A program made the translations under genes and the position numbers. The notes under the pieces were generated by a model, which saw only the letters and a program-made list of their open reading frames with translations, ran no database searches and was not told the DNA's origin. From Ischnura elegans (Eukaryota; Arthropoda; Insecta; Odonata; Coenagrionidae): DNA of 64,000 nt. Positions 1 through 13,500 of the stretch are shown piece by piece. Every line of letters begins with the position of its first letter. The stretch's first letter is position 1. Location: NCBI RefSeq assembly GCF_921293095.1, contig NC_060253.1, forward strand, positions 72,019,992 to 72,083,991. Reading direction: 5' to 3'.

Positions 1-240
1 CTTTTGTTCTCGAGTAACTTGATATTTTATTTCCAAGCTAAGGTCTTCGTAATACGATCCCTGCTCGAGCTGGGACCTTTTTTTTTATTTCGGAGAAGAG
101 GAAAGCTTCAGACGGGGAGAGGCGAGTGCTGAATGGAGGGGGATACCGGATCTTGGGAAATGCGATAATGTAACTATCCCACGGCACTCAGCTTCTCCCT
201 ATCGTATTTCAATCTCCTGGGGAAGATTCAAACTTTGTGT
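1..240 (+). repeat. Diverged copy of the intron-10 repeat
   Basis: The order of motifs GTAACTTGATATTTT, a GGAAAG or AAAGG patch, TAT(C)CC(A/T)ACGGC(A/G)CT-type sequence and CAATCTC(C/T)TGGG parallels 2928-3120 and 4590-5040. It is strongly diverged and truncated by the window edge. Confidence 0.4.
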
Positions 241-295
241 CTGTCGTTATTAGCCGTAAACAACACGTTGTAAACACTTCGTCTCATTTTCGTCA

Positions 296-475
296 AACGA
301 TAGATGCGGGAAAATTATACGACGGGACCGCGATCGTCAAACGATAAATGCGGGAAAACGATACTTCGGGGAACGATAGATGCGGGAAAAAATTACTTTG
401 TCTTTATGGAACTTAATTCGGGACCAGGAGCGGCGAACGATGAATGCGGGAACGATAAATCGGGGTTCCACTGTA
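296..475 (-). repeat. Degenerate short-unit repeats and a pogo/Tigger-like transposon end
   Basis: Five diverged copies of AACGATAGATGCGGG lie at 296-310, 340-354, 372-386, 436-450 and 451-465. The segment ends GGGGTTCCACTG followed by TA at 474-475; read on the minus strand this is TA-CAGTGGAACCCCGAT, the usual shape of Tc1/mariner-pogo termini. No matching left end is visible, so it looks like a fragment. The family assignment is inference. Confidence 0.45.
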
Positions 476-1364
476 ATTAAGTGGAATGTTGCCTTTTTTG
501 ATCAAACTAATGTGGACATACTTTAATTGGCAAAAGCTAGGAGCATGTGATCCCAAAATTTTACCACTAGAAACAATATCTATAATCAAGCAGAATAGTA
601 AGCAAATAAAAATTATTTAACTTGTCACTCTATATTTAATTGGGTAGGAGGAATACATCTCTACTTCCCAGCAGTGATATTGTAAATAGACCTTTGTAGT
701 CTATTGAAGCACCAAAATTCAGGTATTTTACTCAGCAGCTTGGGGTGAACATTCCTAATTCTTGTCTGACCACAATACTAAAGCTCCACTTACATGAGTA
801 AATACAAAAAGCCTATTTAAAGCCCACTGGATGATATGGTTCAGGGAAGGGTGCAACAGTGGTTGAACACAAAGATAGTCATTCAACTAGATTCATTTAA
901 TGAATCAAAACTTAAATGCATTCCAAGTCTTTGTAACATTTTCTTGTATGCCACTGAGTCAACACATAGCTAAACAATCTCTGTACAGGTTCACTAAAGT
1001 GCCAATTTCCACTTTAAGCACCCCACTAATAGCAAAATGAACTTTCTGATGCAGCTTTTAACACTTTCTCGCACACTCTCTGCAACAAGCACTCACAGAC
1101 ATACACACAATAACAGAAAGGGCGTGGGAGCACACCAGAAGGTTATAACAATCCCTTACTGGGCTCCTCTGTCACCCAACCTCCACTGCAGTAAACTCTC
1201 AGGACATAATGAAGAGGGGGGGGAAGGGTTCCTCTTCTTCTGCCTAATCCTACCACCCCCAATACTAACTTTAAATGTTATTTGTGTCATGATTAGGATG
1301 AGGAATGGCTAACTGCGATTACTTGGGAAGACCTCTGGCAAGGCAATCCTAAAATGGCACTTCA
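476..1364. other. 3' flank of ATAD3, probably including its 3' UTR
   Basis: AT-rich sequence downstream of the ATAD3 stop. A possible minus-strand polyadenylation signal ATTAAA lies at 901-896, about 465 nt after the stop. No coding signal was seen; the 91-codon ORF at 1037-1312 has no family resemblance. Confidence 0.4.
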
Positions 1365-1532
1365 CTACGCAAGGGCAACATGGGGACTTGAACTACCCCC
1401 ACTGCTGTGGCCCCCTTCACCGTCCTTCCCATCCTTTGTAGGTCCTCTCACATTGACGGCAGCCGCATCTTTCATAGAGTGATACAAGATGGACTTGGAT
1501 TCCCTCTTCTCCTGATCGCTCTGCCAATCAAC
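1365..1532 (-). CDS. ATAD3: ATAD3 terminal coding exon 11 (Ser/Gly-rich tail)
   Basis: Lies 4978 bp downstream of exon 10. The acceptor TTTCTAG precedes 1532. In phase 0 it encodes [15 protein letters not shown], then a Gly/Ser-rich tail ending PHVALA and TAG at 1367-1365. The W-(S)-(D/E)-Q-E-K pattern resembles ATAD3 C-termini, and the joined gene is an exact codon multiple. It was found by eye, so it is less certain than the other exons. Confidence 0.78.
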   Translation of the reverse strand, partial: VDWQSDQEKRESKSILYHSMKDAAAVNVRGPTKDGKDGEGGHSSGGSSSPHVALA

Positions 1533-4500
1533 CTAGAAATGAATAATAAAGAATTTGAATTACGAATCATTTTCATGCGAATTCCCTGGCAATTCATCAA
1601 AAATATTTTAGAGTAGGCTTCATACCAACTTTTCATTTACCATATCCCTGACTTTATATCAATGGCAAAGCAGTCATACATAGGGATTTTATTAGAAAAT
1701 GTTAAATGAAGAAATGTTGATTGTACTATGAGTGTACTGTATAAGCTCGTGTAAGAGGCGCACCTTTTTTCCCAGAAATTGTAGCCGAAAATCGAAAATG
1801 GAGGTGCGTCTCTTACACAAACTTCTTATCTTCCCCCTCCCCTTCACTGGTCGTAAGTCCTAGGGGAACTTAGTGGCCTTGGTTTTCAGCATGAGACAGT
1901 CATTTGAAACCCTAGGTCAAAAACAAGCGGCAGGCAGGAGAGTTTTTCCCTTAGTGAAAATGCTCCTGTTTGCTTTTCTCACTTGTAAGCATCGCGCTAT
2001 CACATCGGTACCTCAGAGGTGAACATGGAAAAGATTGCACAGGGTTTTTCATTCCGGAGGGCATGCTAAATTTACTGCCACGAGTAGGTATTCCTTGGCA
2101 TTTACACTGCAAATAGTGATTGCATATCAAACGTACAGAAACGCGTAGTTTAAAAGGACGATACCTGGTCAATAGTCAACATCTGTGTTGCCGAGTAATT
2201 TCCATTATGGTAAGAACCTGATTTTTCAAAAATCATCTGCAGACGCTATTATTAGGATTATTGCAAATGAAAATTATATTGGTGTCAAAACCTGTGGTTT
2301 AAAAATTTCTAACGAGTGTGTACATTGTTGGACTAAATGGTGGATAGAAGAAATCGGAAATGCTTATAAGTGAAGAGCGCTGATGGAGAGGTCAAGGGGA
2401 AGGAGCGCGCTCCCTTCGCCTTTCAAGCAACGAGGCTACGAGCGAAGGAGCAAGGGAAGAGAACACGTCCAATCTTGCATGTGACGTCGTTGCCTTCAAA
2501 GCGAAGGGGTAAAGGCACAGCAATGTGATACATGCAATTTGTGTTGCCTGAAGTTTCCAGGTCCATCTCGTCTTGTTTAAATGTGCTCATGCTTCTCTTG
2601 TTTCTTCCAAAATGGTCCTGTTTGGACTATGTTGAATATTAGTAGCCTCGTTGTGGCTATAAATCTTTGGGTCAATAAATTAGAGCGTAAAAAACTTACT
2701 GCTTTCAGATATGCATTGCATTAGGTCTCATTCTTTTTTGAACCTCGTGCGTGTCATACAATCATATAATTGCTGAAAGCTAACGAGATATCAGATATCT
2801 CCGAGCTCAGTAGGTGACTCACCTAGCATTTGGCCTCCATAAACTGGGAGGATTGAACCTGGTAGACCGAAAAAAGTTAGTTGGTGAGATGGGGTAGGGA
2901 TGAAACACATTTCCATTGCTCCCGTGTAACTTGATATTTTCCTTTGAGGCAAGTGATTTATGGTCTGTGGGGTCTCAGAAAGGAAAAAAAAATGGCAGAG
3001 AAATTGACTGATAGAGGGCCGAATGTGGTTCTGTGAAATCTACGATGTGGTTATTATCCTACAGTGCTGAGATTCCCCCAATTGTTGTTCAATCTCTTGG
3101 GAAGGTTCATGCTATGTGCCTGTCATGTTTTGCCTTACAATTTTCCTCGGCTGCAATTCTGTTGCAATACTTCGACGAGAGCTTTTAAAAAAAATTTTTC
3201 GTAAGGACAAGTATTGTAGAGCAATGTCATATGCGAAGAGAGGATCGGAACTCTTTCTACTCCCTCTTATGGGAGGTTGCATTCACAAAAGCATCGATTT
3301 GAAATTTCGGATTCAGATTCAATTTCTTCAGCGAATTTGGATCTGAAGTACCTGGTGAAGGGCATTATCTGTGGATATGTGGATCCGAGGTATCCTATTC
3401 TTAGTAAGCATCATAAGGTTAAGACTACAAGTGAATACCTACATATCTCCGAGTGCCATACATATCGTATAAATTTAACTGAAGAAATGCTACATACCGT
3501 ATAAGCGCGTGTAAGAGGCGCACCTTTTTTCCCAGATATTGCAGCCGAAAATAGGGGTGCGCCTCTTACACAAACTTCTTATCTTCCCCCCTCCCCTTCC
3601 CCGGTCGCAAGTCCAAGGGGAACTGAGTGGCCTTGGTTTTCAGCGTGAGTCAGTCATCTGAAACCCTAGGTCAAAAACAAGCGGCAGGCAGGGGAGTTTC
3701 TCCCTTAGTGACGTATTTTTAAAATTCTCCCGTTTGCTTTTCTTGTAAGCATCGCGCCGTCACGTCGGCACCCCAGAGGTGAACATTGAAAAGATCGCGC
3801 GGGGTGATTCACTCCGGAGCGCGCGCTAAAAAACTGCCACGAGTGGGCATCCTGCGGCAGTTATACTGCATATAGTAATCGCTTATCAAACGTATAGAAA
3901 CGCGTAGTTTTGAAGGATTTCCATTTCGCTGATTTTGAGCACCTGATTTTTTGCAACTGAAAATTATATTGGTGTCAAAACCTGCGGTTTAAAAAATTCG
4001 AACGTGTGTGTTCATTTTTCGACTAAATGGTGGATAGAAGAAATCGGAAATGCTTATAAGTGAAGAGCGCTGAAGGAGGGGTCGAGGGGAAGGAGCGCGC
4101 TCCCTCCCCACTGTATTTCAAGCTACGAGGCTATGAGCGAAGGAGCACGAGAAAAACACGTCCGATCTTGCATGTGACGTCGTTGCCTTTAAAGCGAAGG
4201 GGCGAAGGCACATCAATGTGATACACGCAGTTTGCGTTGCCTGAAGTATCCAGTCCGTCTCGTCTTGTTTGAATGCGCTTATGCTACGCTTTTTTCTTCC
4301 AAAATTGTGCTGTTTGGACTATGTTGAATATTAGTAGCCTTGTTTTAGCTATAAATCTTTGTGTCAATCGATTAGAGCTTATAAAACTTTAATTCTGTCA
4401 GATAGGCGTCACGTTAGATCTCTTTTTTTCTGAACCTCGTGCGTGTCATACAATTATTGAAAGCTATCGAGATATCTTCGGGCTCAGTAGATGACTAACC

Positions 4501-7500
4501 TAGCATTTGGCCTCCAGAAACTAGGAGATCGAACAAGGTCAGTTGGTGAGACGGGGTAGGGATGAAACACGTTTCGATTGTTCCCCTGTAACTTGATGTT
4601 TTCCTATTTTCCTGTGGTGTCTCGGAAAGGAAAAAAAACGGCAGAGGCATTGGCTTATGGAGGGCCGAGTGTAGTTCCATTAGGCCCCTTGCATACACAC
4701 CGATTTTGGACGGACGGGAAGCGTTGCTTGCACACACGCCGGATTTTTACCGGTCAAACGATAAGTTGTTATGTTTTTGAGCCGGCGCCGGCGATCCACA
4801 GTGAAAATGGCCGGCAGCTAACCGGCATTTAGCCGGTGCTGCCGCGTGGTCGGTACATGTGCAAGCTCCAATGCTCTCCCATTGTTCACTATTGGAATGT
4901 GGACGGCCGATATTTTACCGGCCGTCCAAAATCGGTGTATGTGCAAGGGGCTTTAAATGTACGACGTGGTTATTATCCTACGGCGCTGAGATTGCCCCGA
5001 TTGTTGTCCAATCTCTTGGAAAGGTTCATACTACATATGTGGCTGTCGTGTTTTGCCTTAAAATTTTCCACGGCTGCAATTCTATTGCAATACTCCTTAG
5101 AGAGCTTTTAAACAAAATTGATCGTGAGTAGGACAAGCAACGTAGAGCGATGGCGTATGCGAAGAGAGGATCGGAACTCTTTCTACTCCCTCTTATGCCG
5201 CTATTACCGCCGCAGTTATCAAAATTTTCTCTTTCAAATAGTACTGGAAGAGGAAATTTCGATAACTGTCGAAATTCCAGGCATACGTCTGCAACACCGC
5301 ACGATAGGATTAAAAAAATGCCGCAAAAAATTTTTTTTATAGCTTCGGTGCTCAAAATAGGGGTGCGCCTCTTACACAAGCTTATACGGTAAATTTTTAG
5401 TATTGAAAGAGGAAATTTTGATAACTGTCGAAAGTCGAGGCATACGTCTGCAACACTGGACGAGGATTAAAAAAATGCCACAACATTTCTTTTCTTTAGG
5501 TTCGACGCTCAAAATAGGGGTGCGTCTCTTACACGTGTGCGGCTCTTACATGCGCTTATACAGTATATATTTTATTGTGTTGTCTATGTAAAAAAACATG
5601 AAGAAAGTTTCACATACAATGACATTTTTCACTCTTATGAAACCAGTAGACGCAGAGACATACATGTTGAATTAAGAAACTTTGCCCTTATATTAAAAGG
5701 TCCACATTCCGTTTCCAAAAAACTGCATAATAGCTTACCTGCCACGAGGGAGAATATAAAAAATTGACGGTTTTTAAGAGACTGTCTCACTATATCTGGT
5801 GCAAAAGTGTTTTTATAAAGTAAAGGAATATTTATGAGAACAGTGCATTGATTGTTCTTTTTTTAATGCACCTCATACAATTGCAAAGTAATTGTAGTGT
5901 TAAATAGGCAAATTAAATATATGCATGTATTATTATCATTGTGAAAGGTAGTCTGGCAGTTTTCGTAGCAGCAGAAATAAAGTCAAATAGCACCAAGTCC
6001 ATACCCCATGCTGTCCAGCCAGAAGGGCAACAAATCACCCACCTAGCAGCGCAAACCCAGCAATATCCTTGAAGGCAATCATAACTTCAATCTTTTTCTG
6101 AGCCTCAGAAGTATTTTCCTGACCATAATCTAGTTTCCCTGACTTCCAGTCCCGATATTTATTACCCAGACAATTTCCATGACTACCCTAATCAGTTTGA
6201 ATCCCCTGGCACCAAAAGACACAATGAAATATGCATCTTCAAGCCCTTTCAAGGCTGCAGTGTAACTAACTATAAAATTGACAAAAATTGCCACAAGAAA
6301 AATATTTCCAAGGACCAGGAATTGAACCAAGGACCTTAGGCTTTCTGGTCTTCTTCATAGACTAATTCTAAATGCATCCAAGTTTCTTAACTTCCATGGC
6401 AATTATACAGAGATTCATTGTGCTAAGTGTAACATATTTTTAGATCATCCGAGTTGGCAACTGAAGGAAGAATTGACTCACTTTAACAAGGAAATAAACA
6501 ATAAACTCACTTTTTGCCTGTGTTGAAGAGCAGCATCTGCAGTTCGGTCGATCACCATTTCCCGAGTGAGTACGCCATCTTCCGAGGCATATGCAGCTGC
6601 CTGCCATGCCACTCCCAGTTTGGCTATTTCTCTTCCTGACATTCCTTCTGTCATGCAAGCCACCTCAGAGCAGAGCTTTCCATATTCAAACTGGGCCACT
6701 TTAAGTCTCCTAGAATGAGGCATTTTGATATTTTCATTACTTTGGGATATTATTCCGGTATTTATAGAATCCTTAGAAATGAAATTTCCCAAAAGAGCAC
6801 ATCTGAATCCCATGAGTGCCAGGGTAATTGAAGCTTTAAGATTGGTTATAGAGGGACCACACAACACTGTTAGACAATTGGGTCATTTACACAGACTAAA
6901 AATCACGATTCTTTAAAAAATTCAGTGGATGGATGAGCAAGCAAGTTTAAATAAAAAAATTACCTTCTTCTTCCAGTCATTCTATCATTAGTATAAAATA
7001 AAAAAATGAAAAATTTGCTTAATTTGTGGCAAAAGTTGCAAAAAAAGACCACTTTTCATGAGTTGGAGACATAATTAGAGTTTTGGTGCATTTATTTGAT
7101 CAGGAAGAATCTTTCACTTGCTATCAAGAATGTGAACGGTAAAGAATCACACAAGACCCACGCGCTGTACTTAGGAGTAGTTGAGATGCGGTAACAAGCT
7201 TTAGGGATGAGTTCATGACATTTTATTTTCAAAAAGGTTAAGGCTATTGATTTTTTGCAACAAATAGCTTGAGAAACAGGCTTGGATCAGAAAATGAAAA
7301 AATATGGGTCTCTTTAATTTTCAAATTCCAACAATAGAAGAAAATTGATGAAATAAATGATAAGAGGATATTTCTCATCTTTATAGCCACTATTCATGCA
7401 TTCCTTTTCATGATCTTTCCTGATCAAAGAAGCCATCAGCATACGAGTACAACAATTGAACTAAAAGGAAAGGAAGAGGAAAAATGAACGTGTTAATACA

Positions 7501-10500
7501 GAGTGAGTTAGAACAACTTAATAGTGAGCCATCGTAGCTTAAACTGAAACAATTATAGGTGAAGATGTTCTTTTCTATAAGACAATGGATTCCTGTCATC
7601 AAAACTTAAAATAAGCTCTAATTAACCAAATTAACTATCGTGTAACATCATTGCTATTTACATCCTCATTGACAATACAAATGAAGACTAGTACATTTTC
7701 ATTGTAATTTTCACATTTCAAAGAAGTTAGCATACATAAGCAAAAATATTAACTGGGCTGTTTTAATTCAGGAAATGATGATTAATAGAAGGACATATGG
7801 TGCACAGTACTGGTATGCATAACAGATCAACAGACTCAAATGACCATGAGATACGCAACTGGATAGTTGTCTGTAAAGACTCAAATTAAACATCTCACAG
7901 AGAATTTCTGAATAAAAAATGTAATAATAAGTCTCAGATTAAATACTTCTGTAGAAATACATTAGCCACTAACTTCTGCAGCACACAATATGTATTTGGA
8001 GACTCAAACTACATTGATCTGATCAGGATATCTCCAAAAGAATAATTGCATGCTTGTTTACCTCTTTCCTTCAGTAGCAGGCTTAAGGACAAACTTGTCA
8101 AAGTATAAACGAACAAGACGCTCCCTTTCTTCGAGTCCAGGAAGAGAGAACTCCACCATTTCATCCAAACGATCATTCACTGCCCAGTCAAACTGCTCAG
8201 GAGTGTTCGATGCCAGCACCAACATAAACCTGAAGTAGATTTTCACATTTTATTAATACTCAGCACAGTGAATGTCTATAATTTGTTCACTATGTGTTTG
8301 TGGGTGAGCTTCCGTGAGATCCCAGACACTCTTGAAGGGTTTTGCTGATGGGGGAGGGGTAATAGCAAGAGAGAGCAGGAGTAAATTTAACATTGCCAAA
8401 TGTACATAGCCACCCTAGCTTGTCACTGAAAATGGGTGAGTCATGGGGTGGCCACAGGTATTTTGGGCCCGGCACCAAAACTATATACTTACTCATTTGG
8501 GAGGTATTGAGGATAATCCCTTCACAGAGGTCTATGACATTGTCAGCTACCGCACTAAATGCGCCACCGTTGATGAAAGACATACTTAAAGTCATGCAAG
8601 GAGAACGCATGAGGTTTGGCAATACTGCTAGTCATATAGATTCACGATGTTAACACAATGGAAGGTCTGAGAGCGACTGAATTTCCGAAGCTCAGGATCA
8701 CTCCTGCTGTCTGCTGATTGTCAAATGGAAAGTCACAAATCAATAAACTTTTCCTTCCCTCACCCCCTCTTGCTTCAGCCACACCAGCTCACCCACAAAG
8801 ATAAAATAAGCGGAGTCGAGTACCACCAAATTCTGTTTCATTATAAATATATTAACTAAGCACCAAACCTTTTGACAAGGTATCTTCTAAATCTAACATA
8901 CTCAAATTAAGCCTAATGTTGATAGCCTAATGCCTAAGGTTAGAATAACCAGATGAGTTGAAATTATTTCAAAAGAGATTTTATTTTTCATGAATATAAC
9001 ATTGAACCAACTAGTCTACTACTAATGTATGCTAGTAAAAAATAGCTTTCTATTACCTAAAAATTGCAGACTGAATCATTCATGGTCTACAACTAATTCA
9101 TTTTATATACAAATAAGAATAGTTACCAATATCAAGGTTTTCTCTTTCTATTTTAGCAAAACTACAGCAGATAAGAATCTTGCCACTCTCTGACAACGAG
9201 AATCATAATATGCATTAGAGGGTTATGAACTGAGATTGAATAGACAGAATACTTTTAAACTAATTGCAAATTGAATATTTCATGGAAGTAATCAACAGCA
9301 TATTCAATGAGAAAATAAACACCAATTCCAACAGGAATTCACAGCGAGATAAAACGGAAAAGAACCAACTGAAAGATTTGGATATTCAAATTTCTTGTTG
9401 GCTTCCACAAGAAAAATTGATTTTAATGAGAGTGGTTACTTTCGCGTTACGAGTACACTAGAATTTAACTTCAGACATACTTGCTAGACTGCTCTCCTGT
9501 GCGATACAAGAATGCATTAAGAGTTGCCCGAAGATTTTCCCCTATTGTCTCCGAGCTTCTCTTACGTAGGAAGGCATCTGCTTCATCAACAAATAGCAGG
9601 AGTCCTCTGCGAGAGCTGCTTGCCCAGTCAAATACTTTATGGATAGCTGTGACACCCTCCCGTCCCATGGGTGCTACATCACCACCCGTCATGATGGCAA
9701 AATCCATTCCTGAGTGGATGGCTAATTTCTGGAATACAGAAGTATGTAAACTTAAGTTTCAAGCTCTGAGTTAGAGAGCCAAATATATAGGATGTAACAG
9801 CTGAAAGATCACCGGTTAAGATATTGCTAATGTTAATGGTATTTCATATTAAAACAGAATTAACAGAGAACAAACCAAAAAAATGTCTGCGGCTCTCACA
9901 ATAATATTAATGGGTTAAGAAATTCCTTCTTACAATTGAAATTTGAACATGGATAAATCACTTAATACAATTGAGCCCATGACTCAAACATGAAATATCA
10001 CAACAAAATTTTCTGTCATACATCATAACTGGATGGACACATCATATCTCGGTTTTCCCCGTACCGCCTACCTTGCAGGGGTGATATTAGAGATTTTATT
10101 GAAATTTCAATTATAATTTTGAATCAGTTGCCCCAAATAATGTCAAATTGATCATATTTTACTATCTGAAACTATTGCAATAAAACTGAAAAATTCAAAA
10201 ACATTTAGAAACTTTTAAACCAGAGGCCTCTCTAGTGCAAGGCCACCTATGTATTTACTACATATATGTATCCTAACCTACAAAATTGGAAGCTCAATTG
10301 TTAATAAAAATCCTACATCATTTAAAGAAAATTCCTTTCCAAGAGACATAAGACTTTTCTATGACAGCAAAAAATCATATTCATTGAGAATTCTTGAGAT
10401 TGAAAAATTCTAATAACTAATGGTAGTCAACAAAATATCAATAAGATCTTAAAAAATGTTACATTCAGTAATTTTATCAAAATTACATCCATACAACCAG

Positions 10501-13500
10501 CAGCAAAGATTTCAATTAATTGATTGCAACCACACTTTACTCAATTTAAATAAGGTTGGACCATAGACTAAACCCACAAGTAAATGAGACACTAAATTGC
10601 ACTCTCATGAGTTGAAGGATCAATAATCATATCCTCTTCTATGAACATCCACTTCGTTCGCATAAAAGACATCCAAATTTTAAAAAAATGTCATCATAAT
10701 CAGAAGAGCATCCTAACCATCAATGCTACAAAACTCCAAGAAGCTATAATGATGATATCATTTCAAAGACCTTCTATCAAACTTTCTTACCTTAGCAAAC
10801 ATAGTTTTTCCTGTTCCTGGAGGACCATGCATCAAAATATTTCGGTACATTCCTCGGTTTCTCTTTGTATTTTTTGTAGCAATTGCAACATCCCTAAAAA
10901 GAAATATTTATTAATAATTGCATAGCAGCACATAAGAATAACCAGGATAGAAATTTTAAATACATTTGAAAACATACCTAAGTCTTTCTTCTAATTTTGG
11001 CTCCAAAACAACACCAGACAAGGCATCTTGAGGCTTGAGGCGAAGTCGCTTAATATTTTGAATTGGATGTTTTACAACTTCTAATGGAGAAAACCTTGAA
11101 GTTTCACGCACAAGAGATGGTTTACCTGAAAATCAAAGAATAAATGCTCTTAGTCTTGAGATTTATTTATGGTTTAATTGAAAACATCCCTAGAAGCTCA
11201 ATGACTTAATTAGCGCCATTGCCACACCTTACATTTTTATAACTTAACAAAATCTTTAAGAGGTTTGTAAGTTTAATACTGGAATACAAGAAATTAAATT
11301 TTGGCACTAAAGCTCTATACACCATTTTAAGACTGAATCCAAGGCAACTGAGAATTGCTCTAAGCCTTAGAGCAATATACTGTACATAACAACATAGCAG
11401 ACTCTTACTATAATAAGGTCCAAGAGGCCAAAAATTTGGAGGTTTGCATAAGAAACCCTGTAATAACGTGTCCTTTCAGATCATCACATCTTTTGCATCA
11501 GCATCTTTTGAGGAATAGGCATTAAAATCTTTGAATTTTACATGATTTTAATTATAGTGCTATAAATTTAATTATAATGATGCATTTGTAATAATTTTAT
11601 TAAATTAAAAATATATGAATGGCGATCAAATAACTCCCAACAATATGCCATGAAATGCATTTCAATGTTCAGGAAAAATTGCAGGCTGCATCTTTCTTAA
11701 CAGGGATTTGATTCTAAAGAAATTTGCTCTATTGCACAGGCAGTAATAATGTCCGCTTAGTTTAGCGGTGCAACATCAAAAAAGTTCTGCTGGCTGAAAA
11801 GTCCACAATCCACTGATAAGTGCACACCTTAACAGAGATGAAAAGTTCACTTAGACAAGATAAGAAGCAGGGACCCTCAATACCGACGCTATGTCTAATT
11901 CAGTCAATTGTCTTGAAAATTCAATACAGCTGGTACCAAAATGTTTTGCATCTTATCTAAGTCTAAGCAATGCCTGAATGACTGATCAGAACAAAACACA
12001 TATTACGAACTCCAAGATCTGTTTCAGTGGGAGTAAAGTAGATGAGCAAACATAACCTATTACATTAATTAATGCCTCTTATAAGCATCCTGACATTTAT
12101 TCTATGAATATACAGCACAACCTGGTTATAAAGTCAATGAGGGACCACACTATTATTGATGCTATATCAATATAATCAACAGATTTAGGCGTTACTTGGT
12201 GGAACGATGAGATATTCATGGTTAAATAAAAAACACAGTACTATTCCACAACCTTATATTTTTATTTAACCATGAGGATGCTATATCAGAGTGACACTAT
12301 AGAAAGGTCATTTAACTAATTAATTAATACCACAGGAAAAATAAAAAGTTACAATTTTTCTTAAAATACCAACATTATTAATGACATTATTGGAGTGATT
12401 ACAACTAGATACTTTTTGAGTTAGAATCCTCTGACGATCCTCATTCAAGCAAATATGAGCAGAGAAAGACGCATTCCCCTCCTTCAAGCTCATATTTGGC
12501 CTAGTTGAATGCATGACATCCCATGGTATCTTTTGAGGGGGTTATTCATAGTGCTCACGGACTTGGAATACATTTTTGGGAAGCCTGACTAAAATTGATA
12601 TTATCCATTTTCTTTAACCACTCATGTTAATTTGCACTTCATAATAAAGTGAGTGAAATTTTGTCAATATCTCCGAGACCTCAAAATTATCAAATATTAT
12701 TCCAATTATCAAATGTTAATCTCATACCCTCAAACTTGAGATAACTCACCCAGCCTTGCTTCTATATACCGAGCAGCAACTCCAGTCGCACCACGAGCAG
12801 AGTATACACCAAGGGCAAGAAGGGAGAGGCCCGCAGCTGCAGAAATGATTTTATCCCAGTCATGCAAGAACGCCTGCGCTCCTGCACCCAACACTGACCC
12901 AGCAGTCCTGGTTCACAAGTGAAATGCACACAATGAGGTTAGCATAAGAACCTTCACTTTACGTATTAAATGCTTAGGCCACATAATAAATTGCATTGGT
13001 TTTAATGGATCCTGCCACTATCAAAATCAAATTCAGTTGAAACCATTATGGTTAAAGTCTTTGCTAAAGTTCATGCTTAAAGATGAGTAGATTAGGAAAG
13101 GCAAGATGCTAGGGAGGGGTAAGGGCAAGGAAATGAGAAGATAATAATTGGTCAGAAAATTGGATGCGAGTACCTTGGCATGGAAACAGGATTCTGAGCT
13201 GCATAAAATAAAAAAATTTGACTAGCAGAGGTATTCAATTAAGTACGTACACATATTCCTACCGATATGAACATAATTCATATCCTGAATAATGTTTGCA
13301 GCAGAGGAAAATGCAAAGATAAACACACACCCAAACCGTGCTAAGTAAACACTTAATGCATAAAGCATTTATAACATCATCACAAAAATTTTCAGTCATG
13401 AAAAAAATTCATACGACCACCGACATTTCTAATTACACTATTTCATCATGTATTTTAAGCACTGGAAATGATAAAAATTTTGAAGTGTATTAAACAAATT

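Larger units (their letters stand above)
1735..5565. repeat. Nested repeat block with inverted ends inside ATAD3 intron 10
   Basis: The block starts TACTGTATAAGC (1735-1746) and ends with the exact reverse complement GCTTATACAGTA (5554-5565). Near the ends both sides carry GTGTAAGAGGCGCACC-like sequence. A second unit with ends TACCGTATAAGC (3495-3506) and GCTTATACGGTA (5380-5391) sits inside. 1735-3274 and 3495-5190 are diverged direct copies of each other. About 150 bp before each right end (about 5242-5391 and 5400-5565) are also duplicated. It is a non-coding DNA-transposon-like family; the family name is not recognised. Confidence 0.7.
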
